DNA from: Symbiodinium natans
Taxonomy: Eukaryota; Sar; Dinophyceae; Suessiales; Symbiodiniaceae
Assembly: GCA_905221605.1 (NCBI GenBank)
Contig: CAJNDS010001513.1
Location: 166,001 to 230,000 of the forward strand
Direction: 5' to 3'
Length of the DNA: 64,000 nucleotides
The notes under the pieces were generated by a model that searched no databases, had not been told where the DNA came from, and was given only the letters and a program-made list of their open reading frames with translations. A program made the translations under genes and the position numbers. Shown piece after piece: positions 21,263-30,617 of this stretch (position 1 is the first letter of the stretch; each line of letters starts with the position of its first letter).

Positions 21263-21402
21263 CTAGGACGGCCCCTGGGGTTTAGGGTTTAGGGTTTAGG
21301 GTCTAGGGTTTAGGGTTAGGGTTTAGGGGGGCTTAGGTCCGCGAATATGATCCTCTTAAACCCAATAAGAGAAGAACAAAAATGTCCCGAAGGGCCTACC
21401 GC
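21263..21402. mobile_element. MITE, family B, with TTTAGGG insert, beside a splice site
   Basis: Starts CTAGGACGGCCCCT and ends near GAAGGGCCTACCGCG. Its middle holds several TTTAGGG units (21279-21320) and the family word AACCCAATAAGAGAAGAACA. One end lies three bases from the exon boundary at 21259. Confidence 0.65.
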
Positions 21403-21767
21403 GTTTCTGAGCAGGTTGCTGGTCCGTTTAAGGATGCAACAATTGCGGTGCTCGCTGTTGACCTCTGACCTGTCTGGGCCCTGGCCATGACCCCCTTGTC
21501 GAGGCCCTAAATCCTAAACCCTAAAACCACAAGACCCAAAGACCCTAAGGCCCTAAAGCCCTAAAACCCTGGGACCCTAAAACCCTGAAACCCTAAAAAC
21601 CCTAAACCCTAAACTACAGCAGTGATCCAAGTTGACAGTCCCAAATTGGGAAGTTCCCCCCAGGGATTAAGAGTACCCCCTATTAGAATCCCTATTAGGA
21701 ACATCCCAACCCTGAACCCTAAACCCTACACCCTGAACCCTAAACCCTAAACCCTAAACCCTAAACC

Positions 21768-21848
21768 CAAGTCCCAAAGGTCGTTGTCCTCCCGGCTCGA
21801 GTCTCTGTCCAGATCAGGGCTGTTCGCTGTGCCGCGGCCGATGGACCC
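21768..21848 (-). CDS. Candidate exon, acidic
   Basis: Acceptor CCTAGAACAG, then a frame containing GSIGRGTANSPDLDRDSSRE and DNDLWDLG, ending at the edge of CCCTAAA repeats. Strongly protein-like; other minus frames hit stops or are poorer. Confidence 0.65.
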
Positions 21849-22281
21849 CTGTTCTAGGCTGAGGGTTTAGGGTTTAGGGTTTAGGGTTTAGGGTTTAGGG
21901 TTTAGGGCTTAGGGCGTAGGGTTTAACTTAGGTCTTCTGTGTTGCTCAATTAGCTCGGGGGAAATAGAAGTTCAACAGGGGTGGCCTTTCCCGGTGATGC
22001 AGGCTCGTAAAGGAACCAAGCCTCAACAAGGGGCATGAAGCACTACAGGGCGTCCTCGGCTTAAGAGGTCCGGAATGGCTGGCAAGCATCCGTTTAGGCA
22101 TAAGGGTCTAGGGTCTAGCTAAACCCTAAACCCTAAACCCTAAACCCTAAACCCTAAACCCTAAACCCTAAACCCTAAACCCTAAACCCTAAACCCTAAA
22201 CCCTAAACCCTAAACCCCACAAACCCTAAACCCCGGAACCCCGGAACCCTCAATCCTGAACCCCTAAACGTCCCTTGGGTC

Positions 22282-22362
22282 CTTGGACTCAACGTCATCA
22301 GCAGGTGGCAAGAGGTGTCGGAAGCTTTCCGTCGAGGGAAGTGGGGCCAGTAGCAGGCTTTC
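22282..22362 (-). CDS. Candidate exon
   Basis: Acceptor GACCCAGAG, then ESLLLAPLPSTESFRHLLPP and ADDVESK to a GA donor (CCAAG then GACCC). Twenty-seven codons between a CCCTAAA and a TTTAGGG block. Confidence 0.65.
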
Positions 22363-22370
22363 CTCTGGGT

Positions 22371-22485
22371 CTAGGGTTTAGGGTTTAGGGTTTAGGGTTT
22401 AGGGTTTAGGGTTTAGGGTTTAGGGTTTAGGGTTTAGGGTTTAGGGTTTAGGGTTTAGGGTTTAGGGTTTAGGGTTTAGGGTCCA
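22371..22485. repeat. TTTAGGG array
   Basis: About 15 units directly upstream (in the coding sense) of the exon at 22282-22362. On the coding strand it is a CCCTAAA tract ending eight bases from the acceptor AG. Confidence 0.9.
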
Positions 22486-22530
22486 AGGTCTAGGGTTTAG
22501 GGTTTCCAGGGTGCTGGAGGATGCTAGCTA

Positions 22531-22668
22531 AGGGCAGTTACATGGTCCCTAACCTCCTTTGAAGGGTTCTGATGTATGGGCCCTTCATTTGTAGAGGGTA
22601 TATACGGGGTTTATCATGGGCATGTGCCCGTTTAAGGGCCCACACTAAAGGGACCATGTAACTACCCT
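22531..22668. mobile_element. MITE, family D
   Basis: GGGCAGTTACATGGTCCCTAA at one end and AAGGGACCATGTAACTACCC at the other: an inverted repeat of about 20 bases around 138 bases. Related copies at 27518 and 37766 share GGGCCC words in the middle. Confidence 0.8.
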
Positions 22669-22683
22669 GAAATGTTGCTGATA

Positions 22684-22772
22684 CTAGCCCCAAGAGTAGC
22701 CTAGGAATAAAGAAGGGTGCCCTTTTTGGTTTAAGAGGCTTACATGCCAAGAAAGGGAACTCTGGGTCCTAG
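22684..22772. mobile_element. MITE, family E
   Basis: CTAGCCCCAAGAGTAG at one end and CTCTGGGTCCTAG at the other, with the family core GGTGCCCTTTTTGGTTTAAG. Other copies: 25248-25359, 31431-31537 and about 53140-53230. It lies 15 bases from the family D element. Confidence 0.7.
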
Positions 22773-23364
22773 TCTAAGGGTTCCCAGGGTTTACCGGCGT
22801 GGAGGGGTGCTTTAGGATTTTGGAAGGGTTCGTAGGGATGAATTTGGTGTGTTGATGTTCTGAGGGGCTGACGGCGCTTAGGGGTGGAGGGACTTGGGGT
22901 TTGAGCGTTTTTGTTTAAGCTGTAGGGGTTTCCTTCAAGGTGTACTAGGGTTTAGTAACGGTTTAGTGTTTGAGGCCCATTCTAAGGAGTGCTTGGGGGG
23001 ATTCAAGTGGGGCGTGTCTGGGGAAATGTCTGGGATACAGGGCAGAAGGGGTACTCACAACGAGAAGATGAACACTGAGAGTAAGGGTTCATGGGGAGCC
23101 TGCTGTAAAGAGCAACCGGCATCATGTAAGGTATATAATATAGGAAGGACAGCTACAGGAAGGAAGTTCGCAAGTAGAGCCTATCAGGACATCCTAGATT
23201 GTGAACAGGGAGGAAAAATCGGGGGGGGGGGGGGAGGGGGTGGGGGTGGACCCTGAAACCAAACTCTTAACCCTCAACCCTAATGGCCTTCAGCCCTAAC
23301 CCGAAACCCTAAACCCTAAGCCCTAAGCCCTAAGCCCTAAGCCCTAAACCCTAAACCCTAAACC

Positions 23365-23436
23365 CCCTGAACTGCTGAGCTCCTCGGAAGGTAGCTCTCT
23401 GCCCAGGGTTCCCTGGCTGCCCTGCGAGCAGAACTC
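23365..23436 (-). CDS. Candidate exon
   Basis: Strong acceptor TTGCCATCCCGTCGCAG, then EFCSQGSQGTLGRELPSEEL up to the repeat edge. The minus strand is preferred for the polypyrimidine-rich acceptor. Confidence 0.6.
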
Positions 23437-23694
23437 CTGCGACGGGATGGCAAGGAGGTATGAGCCCTTACGAATGGACCCTTGAAACCTGTACCTATAG
23501 ATCATAATGTTAGGGTTTAGGGTTTAGGGTTTAGGGTTTAGGGTTTGGGGTTTGGGGTTGGGGTTTGGGGGTTAGGGTTTAGGGTTTAGGGTTTAGGGTT
23601 TAGGGTTAGGGTTAGGGTTTAGGGTTTAGGGTTTAGGGTTTAGGGTTTAGGGTCCTCAACCTCAACCCTCAACCCTTAACCCCGAGTAAAGCAA

Positions 23695-23802
23695 CTAGGA
23701 AACTGGACCGCTGATTTTTGGGTGGGCATGTCGGTGGTGCTCTAAATTGGAGGGGCAAAGCGGCAGACGAATGTGGAGTCTGCCTTCGAGGGGGCTGGCG
23801 AG
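23695..23802 (-). CDS. Candidate exon, possible gene end
   Basis: Acceptor AACTTCGCAAG, then LASPLEGRLHIRLPLCPSNL and a histidine-rich stretch to a TAG at 23695. A longer minus ORF in another frame (23669-23938) includes repeat-derived residues and is less likely. Confidence 0.45.
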   Translation of the reverse strand, partial: LASPLEGRLHIRLPLCPSNLEHHRHAHPKISGPVS

Positions 23803-24027
23803 CTTGCGAAGTTCGGGCCCGAAACCCTAAACCCTCATAAGGTTTTGCTTTGGGACGACTGGGCTCTGATGTGTGATGCCCGGGATAGGAGCAAACACTA
23901 GTTTTGGGCAACCGTTTAAGCTTGAAAAGATAGTACACACCCCCACTTCCCTACTCCTGAATGATGCCGCAAACCCTGAACCCTAGAAGCCCTACCCGAA
24001 ACACCAAACCCAAAACCCTAAACCCAG

Positions 24028-24077
24028 CCTGCGAGAAGTCGCCCGCCCGGCTCGCAGCATGCTGGGTGAACTCTGCT
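24028..24077 (-). CDS. Candidate exon with GC donor
   Basis: Acceptor ATGGCTACAG, then AEFTQHAASRAGDFSQ and the donor CAG|GCTGGGTTTAGGG. Exactly the same donor string occurs at the exon 47240-47309, so two introns share their first bases. Confidence 0.6.
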
Positions 24078-24258
24078 CTGTAGCCATGGAGCCCTGACTC
24101 AAGGGTTTATGGTTTAGGGTTTGGGGTTTGTTGCTTAGGGTTTAGGTTTAGGGTTTGTTGCTTAGGGTTAAGGGTTTAGGGTTTAGGGTTCAGGGTTCAG
24201 GGTTTAGGGTTTAGGGTTTAGGGTTCGTACGAGGGCTTAGGGTTTAGGTCATAAGGCA

Positions 24259-24361
24259 CTAAGTCCATGGGCTACGTGGAACTCGGTGGAGTACTCTGGA
24301 GAGTAGAACCTCTTCGTTCAACGATTGCCAAAACGGACCAGAAAGTTGCGAGCATCCCATG
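24259..24361 (-). CDS. Candidate exon
   Basis: Acceptor AAGTAGGCTCCAG, then MGCSQLSGPFWQSLNEEVLL and SRVLHRVPRSPWT to a TAG at 24259. A donor GAG|GTTCTA lies inside, so the last part may be intron. The plus strand carries an 80-codon ORF (24267-24509) of lower quality. Confidence 0.45.
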
Positions 24362-24877
24362 CTGGAGCCTACTTGATTTTACAACGCCCGTGGACAATCC
24401 TGGTGAAAGTCTTCATAGTCATGATCACAATCGTGTTGATCATAGTAACAGTGATCATGGTAATGAGAGAGACCTGCGCTGCCTGACATCTGGGTTCTCT
24501 GACCCCTAAAGCTCAGCGAACCACCTGCCGGCAAGCACAATGCTCACAACCCAAGCCCAAACAAACAGAAACAAGAAACACCAAACCCCAAACCCTAAAA
24601 CCCGCCTGGCCAAAAGCCCTATACATTTACGTGCTAAGCCCCTCCTGACAGAAGCTCTACCCTAGACCCGAGGCCCTCTGTTGCTTGGAGGTGGGTAGTC
24701 TATCTGTTGTGCGAGCTGCAACCCTGGTCCTAACCCCTGAACCTAAACCCGAAATTTCCCTAAGCCCCAAGAAGCCTATATCATCTGGTTTTTGTACAAC
24801 CAGCACCTTTATATAATAACCCCCCCCCCCCCCCCCAGTCCGCAACCAAGCGGTGAACCCAAACCCCTAAGCCATAG

Positions 24878-24980
24878 CCTGATGTTGCAGACCCAGACGA
24901 GGCAGCTGCACCTAGCCACAAGCTCGGAATTTGTACGATGCAACATGCAGGGCCCAGTTGCGGCCTAGAAACACCAAACT
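24878..24980 (-). CDS. Candidate exon
   Basis: Very good acceptor GACTTATGTTTCTCAG, then FGVSRPQLGPACCIVQIPSL and a run ending GSATS before a GC donor (ATCAG then GCTATG). Thirty-four codons with no repeat-derived residues. Confidence 0.65.
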
Positions 24981-25097
24981 CTGAGAAACATAAGTCGTAA
25001 CCAGTACAGGGGTAGGCGGTGAGGGATTTAGGGTTGAGGGTTGGAGGTTTAAAAAGGGCTGAGTTCCCAGAAGAATGCATGGCCTTCGATTTTCTGA

Positions 25098-25193
25098 GAG
25101 GGTTTAGGGTTTAGGGTTTAGGGTTTAGGGTTTAGGGTTTAGGGTTTAGGGTTTAGGGTTTAGGGTTTAGGGTTTAGGGTTTAGGGTTTAGGG
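25098..25193. repeat. TTTAGGG array
   Basis: About 13 uninterrupted units followed by GGGGTGAGTC. No target duplication seen. Confidence 0.95.
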
Positions 25194-25247
25194 GTGAGTC
25201 AGGGGAGGACCCCGAAGCCCAAGCTCCAAATCCTTTGGCGTCAATGC

Positions 25248-25359
25248 CTAGACCCAAGAGTAACCTAGGAAGAACGGGTTTCCTCTCTAATTCTCAGAAA
25301 GTACAAGGGGACGTAAACCCTACAAAAAATGCGGAATAAGGGCCTACTCTGGGTCCTAG
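25248..25359. mobile_element. MITE, family E
   Basis: CTAGACCCAAGAGTAACCTAGG at one end and AAGGGCCTACTCTGGGTCCTAG at the other. A lone terminus of the same family (CTACTCTGGGTCCTAG) follows at about 25436-25451. Confidence 0.75.
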
Positions 25360-25666
25360 TAGCCCTAAACCCCAAACCCGAAACCCTAAACCCTAAACCC
25401 TTATCCCTAAACCCTACTGGAAAGGGGAATCAGAGCCTACTCTGGGTCCTAGCTCCTCAAGTGAAGTTGAAAGTCGGCCTGCAGACCGGCACGTCCCTCC
25501 TGGTCGGGCCAGCGCTTTCTTGCTAGCTTCCCTAAGCCCTAAGCCCTAAACCCTAAACCCTAAACCCTCAAACCCTAAACCAACCCTGAACCCTAAACCA
25601 TCGCAGCCCTAAACCCTCAAGCCCGGCAGGTTTCGGGCTAGGCTTCAGCTCGGGGCTTCTTAGAGT

Positions 25667-25723
25667 TCAGGAGGCACAAAGCGGGCTGGATAGGACGGGT
25701 TGGAGCCGAGCCCAAACCTTCTG
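25667..25723 (-). CDS. Candidate exon
   Basis: Acceptor TTGTATCTTGAG, then QKVWARLQPVLSSPLCAS and a TGA at 25667. Protein-like but short; no donor is obvious before the stop, so it may be a gene end. Confidence 0.4.
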   Translation of the reverse strand, partial: QKVWARLQPVLSSPLCAS

Positions 25724-25810
25724 CTCAAGATACAAAGCCCCGAAACCCAGCCCAAACCCTAAACCCTAAACCCCAAAACCTAAAACCTAAACCCCACACC
25801 CTAAGCCGGC

Positions 25811-25862
25811 CCCCGAACAGCAAATCGCAGTCCTCCAGGGCGCCGATGCTCATCTTCGGGCT
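25811..25862 (-). CDS. Candidate exon
   Basis: Acceptor AGGCGCTGAG, then SPKMSIGALEDCDLLFG and a GC donor (GGGG then GCCGGCTTAGGG). Natural composition, clean edges. Confidence 0.55.
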
Positions 25863-26424
25863 CTCAGCGCCTCGCCATTCAGGGTTGTGGGCTCAAGCCC
25901 TCCTTGAACCCTCAGCCCTAAGCCCTAAGCCCTAAACCCAAACCCCAAACCCCAAACCCCAAACCCCAAACCCCAAACCCTAAACCCTAAGACCCTAAAC
26001 CCCCACCGCATGTTGGAAGTTTGGCTTCAACCCAAGGGGCCTGTCCTAACCTTCTGAGTGGGTGGGTGGGTGGGGGGAGGGGGGGAGGGGTCCTTGAGAA
26101 GACGCTGGTGCAGGGTGGAGCCGTTCAGGGTTAGTAGGGTTTAGGGTTTATAGGGTTCAGGGTTTAGGGTTTAGGGGTTAGCAGCTCTTAACGAAGTAAC
26201 AGTTTGAGGCTTAACAGTTTAGAGCTCAGCAGTTCAGGGCTCCGGCGTTTTGGACTTAAAGTCTGCCTCTTGGTTCCGCATTTGTAGAACACTTCGGTGC
26301 ATCATTACCTTCACACCCTCGGCTGTCAAAAAAAGCCCTAATTTAGGGTTGAGTACCCTTAGGGTTCAGGGTTTCAAACCCTAAGCCCTAAACTCTGAAC
26401 CCGAAACCCTTAAGCGGATAGGCG

Positions 26425-26580
26425 GGTCACTTCTGACTTCTGTCGGGTGTCACTTGTGACTTCTCGAGAGGCGACTCGCTTGTGACTTCTCTCTCGGGTG
26501 TCACCTGTGACTTCTCTAGCCAGCGAATTTGCAACACCTCTCAGCAACAATGCATGAAATCACTAGTGACTTCTCTGCCT
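26425..26580. repeat. GTCACTTGTGACTTCT repeats
   Basis: Five spaced copies of a word like GTCACTTGTGACTTCTC, itself partly palindromic (GTCAC...GTGAC). The reverse complement AGAAGTCACAAGCGAC occurs twice at 27326-27365, on the far side of the higher-order repeat. Confidence 0.75.
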
Positions 26581-26629
26581 TGGGATCGGGTTTCAACCTT
26601 GCATCTTGGACTTTCTCGCACGGGTTCGC

Positions 26630-27290
26630 GGTTTGGGCTCAGGGATCAGACGGTCATGGGCCATGGGATTCGGGCCTAGCCTCAGGGTTCAGGGTTTAGG
26701 GTTCACGGTTTCGGGTGTACGGTTTTAGGGTTTAGGGTTTTGGGTTTAGGCTTGAGGGTTTAGGGTTGAGGGTTTAGGGTGACCTTTAGGGTTTAGGGTT
26801 GAGGGTTTAGGGTTTAGGGTTTCGGGTTTAGGGTTTTCTCGGTTTGGGCTTAGGGGTTCAGACGATCATGGGATTGGGGCCTAGCCTCAGGGTTGAGGGT
26901 TTAGGGTTCACGGTTTAGGGTTTACGGCTTTAGGGTTTAGGTTTTGGGGTTTAGGGTCTAGGCTTGAGGGTTTAGGGTAACCTTTAGGGTTTAGGGTTGA
27001 GGGTTTAGGGTTTCGGGTTTAGGGTTTGGGGTTTAGGGTTCAGGGGCTAAGCTTTTGCGGTCATGGGATTGGGGTCTTGCCGTCTTGCCTCAGGGTTGAG
27101 GGTTTAGGGTGCACGGTTTAGGGTTTGCGGTTTTAGGGTTTACGGCTTTACGGTTTAGGCTTTAGGGTTGAGGGTTTAGGGTTTACAGTTTTAGGGTTTA
27201 GGGTTTGGGGTTTGGGGTTTAGGATTTAGGGTTTAGGGTTTAGGGTTTGGGGTTCAGGGTTTAGGGTTTAGGGATTCTACAACGAACACT
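26630..27290. repeat. Higher-order degenerate telomere-like repeat
   Basis: Three diverged copies of a unit of about 190-210 bases start near 26630, 26842 and 27030. Each opens GGTTTGGGCTNAGGG, carries CGATCATGGGATTGGGGCCT and CCTCAGGGTTGAGGG, then continues in TTTAGGG variants such as TTCACGG and TTTCGGG. It is a second level of organisation above the heptamer. Confidence 0.7.
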
Positions 27291-27792
27291 ATACACACTG
27301 CAGCCTTTGTAAGGGCAGAGACTGAGAAGTCACAAGCGACACCGGCACAGAAGTCACAAGCGACCCCTCTACCTTAACTCTGAAACCTGAAAACCTTAAA
27401 CTCTGAACCCGAAAACCCTCGAAACCGGAAACCCTGAGTCTCTAAATCCCTACACCCAAGACACCCCCAAATGTAGCAGAATCTCCTGAATGAGGCCCCC
27501 TCGCAGTAGGCACCCTTCTTATGGTAGCTACAGGGTCTCTTAGTATGACACCGGCACCCCTTATGTACCCCCCCTTAATTATACAAGGGCCCCATTCTTT
27601 AGAACTTCACATGAAGGGCCCATCGGGTCAGAAAAAACCCCTTCCCCTGGTAGCCCAGCAACCACGTTTCAAAAGGGTACCCTTTTTTGAGGTTGGCTAC
27701 ATTTTCAGGGACCCTAAACTCTAAACCCTAAACCCTAAACTCTACACCCTACACCCTAGACCCTAAACCCTAAACCCTAAACCCTAAACCAC

Positions 27793-27900
27793 CTTGAACC
27801 AAAAAAGAGCAAAAAAGGCAGGAGAGGGCGCCACTCCTGCAGCCACAACTTCGCGCCCTGCCTTCTGCCCGAATGCTCCGCCGCGGCGAGGCAGGGCCCT
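27793..27900 (-). CDS. Candidate exon, frame uncertain
   Basis: Acceptor CCCATCATGGCAG and donor TTCAAG|GTGGTTTAGGG bound an island open in several minus frames (one reads GREVVAAGVAPSPAFFALFW, another AKLWLQEWRPLLPFLLFF). The plus strand has an equally good acceptor CTCCTGCAG and a frame LRALPSARMLRRGEAG. Shown as coding with unresolved frame. Confidence 0.35.
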
Positions 27901-28049
27901 GCCATGATGGGTTGAGTAGGGTTTAGGGTTTAGGGTTTAGGGTTTAGGGTTTAGGGTTTAGGGTTTAGGGTTTAGGGTTTAGGGCTTAGGGCTTAGGGTT
28001 TAGGGTTTAGGGTTTAGGGTTCAGGGTTTAGGGCTTAGGGTTTAATAAC

Positions 28050-28106
28050 CCGTCCGAAATTGAAGTTGAGCTTGGACAAGTGGAGGCCCCAAAGAGTTCT
28101 TCTGAG
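28050..28106 (-). CDS. Candidate exon
   Basis: Acceptor GTCTCCACTCAG, then QKNSLGPPLVQAQLQFRT and a GTTATT donor. The first two bases complete a codon from the previous exon. The plus strand is also open (EVELGQVEAPKSSSEL), so strand confidence is moderate. Confidence 0.45.
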
Positions 28107-28381
28107 CTGAGTGGAGACTCACCCTAGATTCCAGAAAAACCTCAACCCAACCCTGCACTACCTAAACCCTAAACCCTAAATCCTAAACCCTAAACCCTGC
28201 ACTATCCTACGCTCCTTACCCAGCCCTACCTTTACATAGCCTGTCAGCCTCTGACCTTCTAAACCCTAAACCCTAAACCCTAATGCCTAAACCCTAAACC
28301 CTAAACCCTAAACCCTAAAGCCTAAACCCTAAACCCTAAACCCTAAACCCGAAGGGTTTTGGGTTTGGGGGTTATAAGCAC

Positions 28382-28462
28382 TCATCCCGTCCTCGCGAGC
28401 TTCCGTCGAGCAGCCAAGGACCGAGAGCGGAGAACGGGGAGAGAAGTTGCCAGTCGGACTGC
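28382..28462 (-). CDS. Terminal exon of the 28-35 kb gene
   Basis: Acceptor CTAAAAGCAG, then AVRLATSLPVLRSRSLAARR and KLARTG with a TGA at 28382-28384. In phase with the exon at 28549-28596, from which it is separated by 86 bases that include TTTAGGG-type repeats. Confidence 0.6.
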   Translation of the reverse strand, partial: AVRLATSLPVLRSRSLAARRKLARTG

Positions 28463-28548
28463 CTGCTTTTAGGGTTGAGGGTTTTCGGGTTTAGGGTGTA
28501 GGGTTTAGGGTTTAGGGTTAGGGTTGGCTTGGGGCTCAGGGTTCTGAC

Positions 28549-28596
28549 CTCCAAGAGTTGATGGTGTGCACGTTTATACGATTTTGCAGGAAGAGC
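28549..28596 (-). CDS. Penultimate exon of the 28-35 kb gene
   Basis: Acceptor CATGTATCTTCAAG, then ALPAKSYKRAHHQLLE and the donor TTGGAG|GTCAGA. Sixteen codons, phase 0 at both ends. The preceding exon (28988-29131) ends in phase 1, so a small exon is missing between them or an edge is off. Confidence 0.6.
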
Positions 28597-28987
28597 CTTG
28601 AAGATACATGTCAAGTGACCTTGTGACATGGGAAGAGGCGGGCGCAGGTTGGGATGTAGGAGGTCAGCCAGGGGTTAAGGGTTTCGAGTCTGGGGTTTTA
28701 GGGAGGTTTCTGGACTAAGTTACGGGCTTTCGGCAGCTCTGGGCCGAATCCGGCACCGCAATCACATGGAAGAATGCAAAGGGCTACCGGACAGTACACC
28801 ATGCAGTGCTTGAAGCCTCATCATGGACGAAACGTTCGCATACTTTAGGGGCCTAAATTATGAAATAGGGTTTTTGGAGGGTTACTATAGCATCATTACA
28901 ACGGGTCCCTATAAGGGAATATATAGTCATTCCTCCGACCCCCCTAGAGTATTCTGCCACAAGTCCCCCCTAAACCCTAAACCCGAC

Positions 28988-29131
28988 CTGTCTGCTGCGG
29001 CAAGAGGATCTTGTGGCGGCCACAAGAGCCAAACTGGAATCCGGGAGGTGGGGAGATTTGCCGGTCGAAGTCCTCCTCGGTGGGAGAGACCGAAGGCAGC
29101 GACTCGGTGGTGATGATGGGCCCACTCCTGA
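28988..29131 (-). CDS. Exon of the 28-35 kb gene
   Basis: The longest exon of the chain. Acceptor CCATGAAG, then a frame including PIITTESLPSVSPTEEDFDR and PPPGFQFGSCGRHKILLPQQ, donor ACAG|GTCGGGTTT. Phase 1 at entry, matching the previous exon. Proline- and serine-rich, probably unstructured. Confidence 0.7.
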
Positions 29132-29361
29132 CTTCATGGTTGGGATCGTCTTACAAAAAAATATACATGTCTATTCCTAAATTGGGTTTTGTAAGTACCC
29201 TTAAACTGAGATCATGTCTATTCCCTATTGGGTTTTTAAGTACCCTTAAAAAAATGAGGTGTAAAAAGTTACCCAACTGTGACCAAGACTCCCACTGGCC
29301 ATGGACGCCTCTGCCCATGGAGCTTGGCCTGGTGCCTCTGCCGCCTCTGCCCTCCGACTTC

Positions 29362-29435
29362 CGGGCCGGATGAGCTGGCGGACCTGTGGGCTGCGGGCAG
29401 ACACCGCCTTCACCAGCATGGGGCACTCCACGATC
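29362..29435 (-). CDS. Exon of the 28-35 kb gene
   Basis: Begins after CAACAGAG and reads IVECPMLVKAVSARSPQVRQ to a GA donor (CCCG then GAAGTC). It enters in phase 2 and leaves in phase 1, both matching its neighbours. The frame stays open for 30 more codons past this donor, so a later donor is possible. Confidence 0.7.
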
Positions 29436-29593
29436 CTCTGTTGCCCTTAGAACCTGAATAAAAATGTCTAATATCCTCTTGAGGTTTATATCCCTAAACC
29501 CTAAACCCTAAACCCTAAACCCTAAACCCTAAACCCTAATCACCAAAAACAAAAAAAAAGAATTCCCAAAGAGGATATAGGATCCTCGGGGTC

Positions 29594-29694
29594 CTCTCCG
29601 CCGTGGAGGGCCGGCTGCGTGCCGACAGCGGCCGGGGCGGTGCCAGCTCCCCGTAGACGCTGCAGTCCGCGTTCCCCACCTCCAGGCCAAGGAC
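29594..29694 (-). CDS. Exon of the 28-35 kb gene
   Basis: Reads VLGLEVGNADCSVYGELAPP and then a proline/serine/arginine stretch to AGAG|GACCCC, a GA donor. Thirty-three codons plus two bases. Its first ten bases (GTCCTTGGCC) are repeated at the start of the intron that precedes it. Confidence 0.75.
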
Positions 29695-29924
29695 CTCTGG
29701 GTTTAGGGTTTAGGGTTTAGGGTTTAGGGTTTAGGGTTTAGGGTTTAGGGTTTAGGGTTTAGGGTTTAGGGTTTAGGGTTTGGGGTTTGGGGTTTGGGGT
29801 TTGGGGTTTGGGGTTTAGGGTTTGGTTTAGGGTTTAGGATTTAGGGCTTAAGGTTTAGGGTTTAGGGTTTCGGGTTCAGGGTTTGGGGTTTAGGGCTTAG
29901 GGTTTAGGGCTTAGGGCCAAGGAC
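29695..29924 (-). other. Intron made of telomere-like repeats with duplicated junction
   Basis: On the minus strand it starts GTCCTTGGCCCTAAGCCC, runs through about 210 bases of CCCTAAA and variants, and ends ACCCAGAG. The exon bases AGGTCCTTGGCC occur at both ends. Only one copy is needed by the protein: this is the signature of insertion with target-site duplication at an AG|GT site. Confidence 0.75.
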
Positions 29925-29948
29925 CTCCAGACCCGGCAGGCCGCTCGT
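29925..29948 (-). CDS. 24-base exon of the 28-35 kb gene
   Basis: Acceptor CTCCCGGCCTCAG, then eight codons TSGLPGLE, then the donor GAG|GTCC. Phase 0 on both sides, so it can be skipped without changing the frame. Confidence 0.6.
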
Positions 29949-29987
29949 CTGAGGCCGGGAGCTTGGCCTAGTTGGCCTAGTTGCTGT

Positions 29988-30068
29988 TAGGGTTTAGGGT
30001 TTAGGGTTTAGGATTTAGGGTTAGGGTTTAGGGTTTAGGGTTTAGGGTTTAGGGTTTAGGGTTTAGGG
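29988..30068. repeat. TTTAGGG array
   Basis: About 11 units just upstream of the 24-base exon in the coding sense. A second block of the same orientation lies on its other side, inside the intron 29695-29924. Confidence 0.9.
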
Positions 30069-30302
30069 CTGAGTGCCCTGGCACAAAAAAAGAGGTACAA
30101 CCTTTCAACTAGGGCTTCTATATTCTGCTTCTATACAACACCAAACGAGGTTGAATGTTTACACTGCTATATAACCCCAAAAAAGGGTTAAAGTCTACCA
30201 TACTCAGCTACTAAGTGGCATGGAGTTTGGAGACTCCAGGAGTGCGCGGGCAGTGTGGCGCTTCCGGGTGACGCGCCTCCGCGGGAGGCGCGGCGTGGGT
30301 AC

Positions 30303-30346
30303 CGTGGCCGGTCTCGAGTCCACGCGCTCTGGGTTTGCCAGGAGGC
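30303..30346 (-). CDS. Exon of the 28-35 kb gene
   Basis: Acceptor AGACCTGAAAG, then LLANPERVDSRPAT and a GT donor (CACG then GTACCC). Enters in phase 1, as the previous exon requires. The frame stays open to about 30236, including a strongly basic stretch (LPRRRVTRKRHTARALLE), so a later donor cannot be excluded. Confidence 0.6.
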
Positions 30347-30556
30347 CTTTCAGGTCTTCCCTTTTGGGCACCGGTCTTCCTTACTTCTCCAACAACCCAG
30401 GAAAAAAAAAGGCTAAACGTTGCTATTCCTACGAAATAACTAACTTTGTTATTCCTACTTGCTACACAAGGCACTTTATTCATATTCCTACTATAAATAT
30501 AAAAAACCCCTTAAAAAAATCCCCTAAAAAGTTTAACGTGCTTTTGGCTGAGCTTC

Positions 30557-30617
30557 CCCCATTGGCATCGGGCTTCCACAGGATCTGCGGCTCCAGAACG
30601 GGGCCTTGAAAGGCGGC
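30557..30617 (-). CDS. Exon of the 28-35 kb gene
   Basis: Follows CGCAAG and reads AAFQGPVLEPQILWKPDANG plus one base, with a GA donor (GGGG then GAAGCTC). Phase 0 at entry. Its first bases, with the CCGCAAG before them, are duplicated across the preceding intron. Confidence 0.75.

Noticed and set aside
28070-28150. Plus-strand exon reading EVELGQVEAPKSSSEL
   Set aside because: Protein-like, but the minus strand has a better acceptor and donor at matching places. Kept only as a doubt on the minus call.
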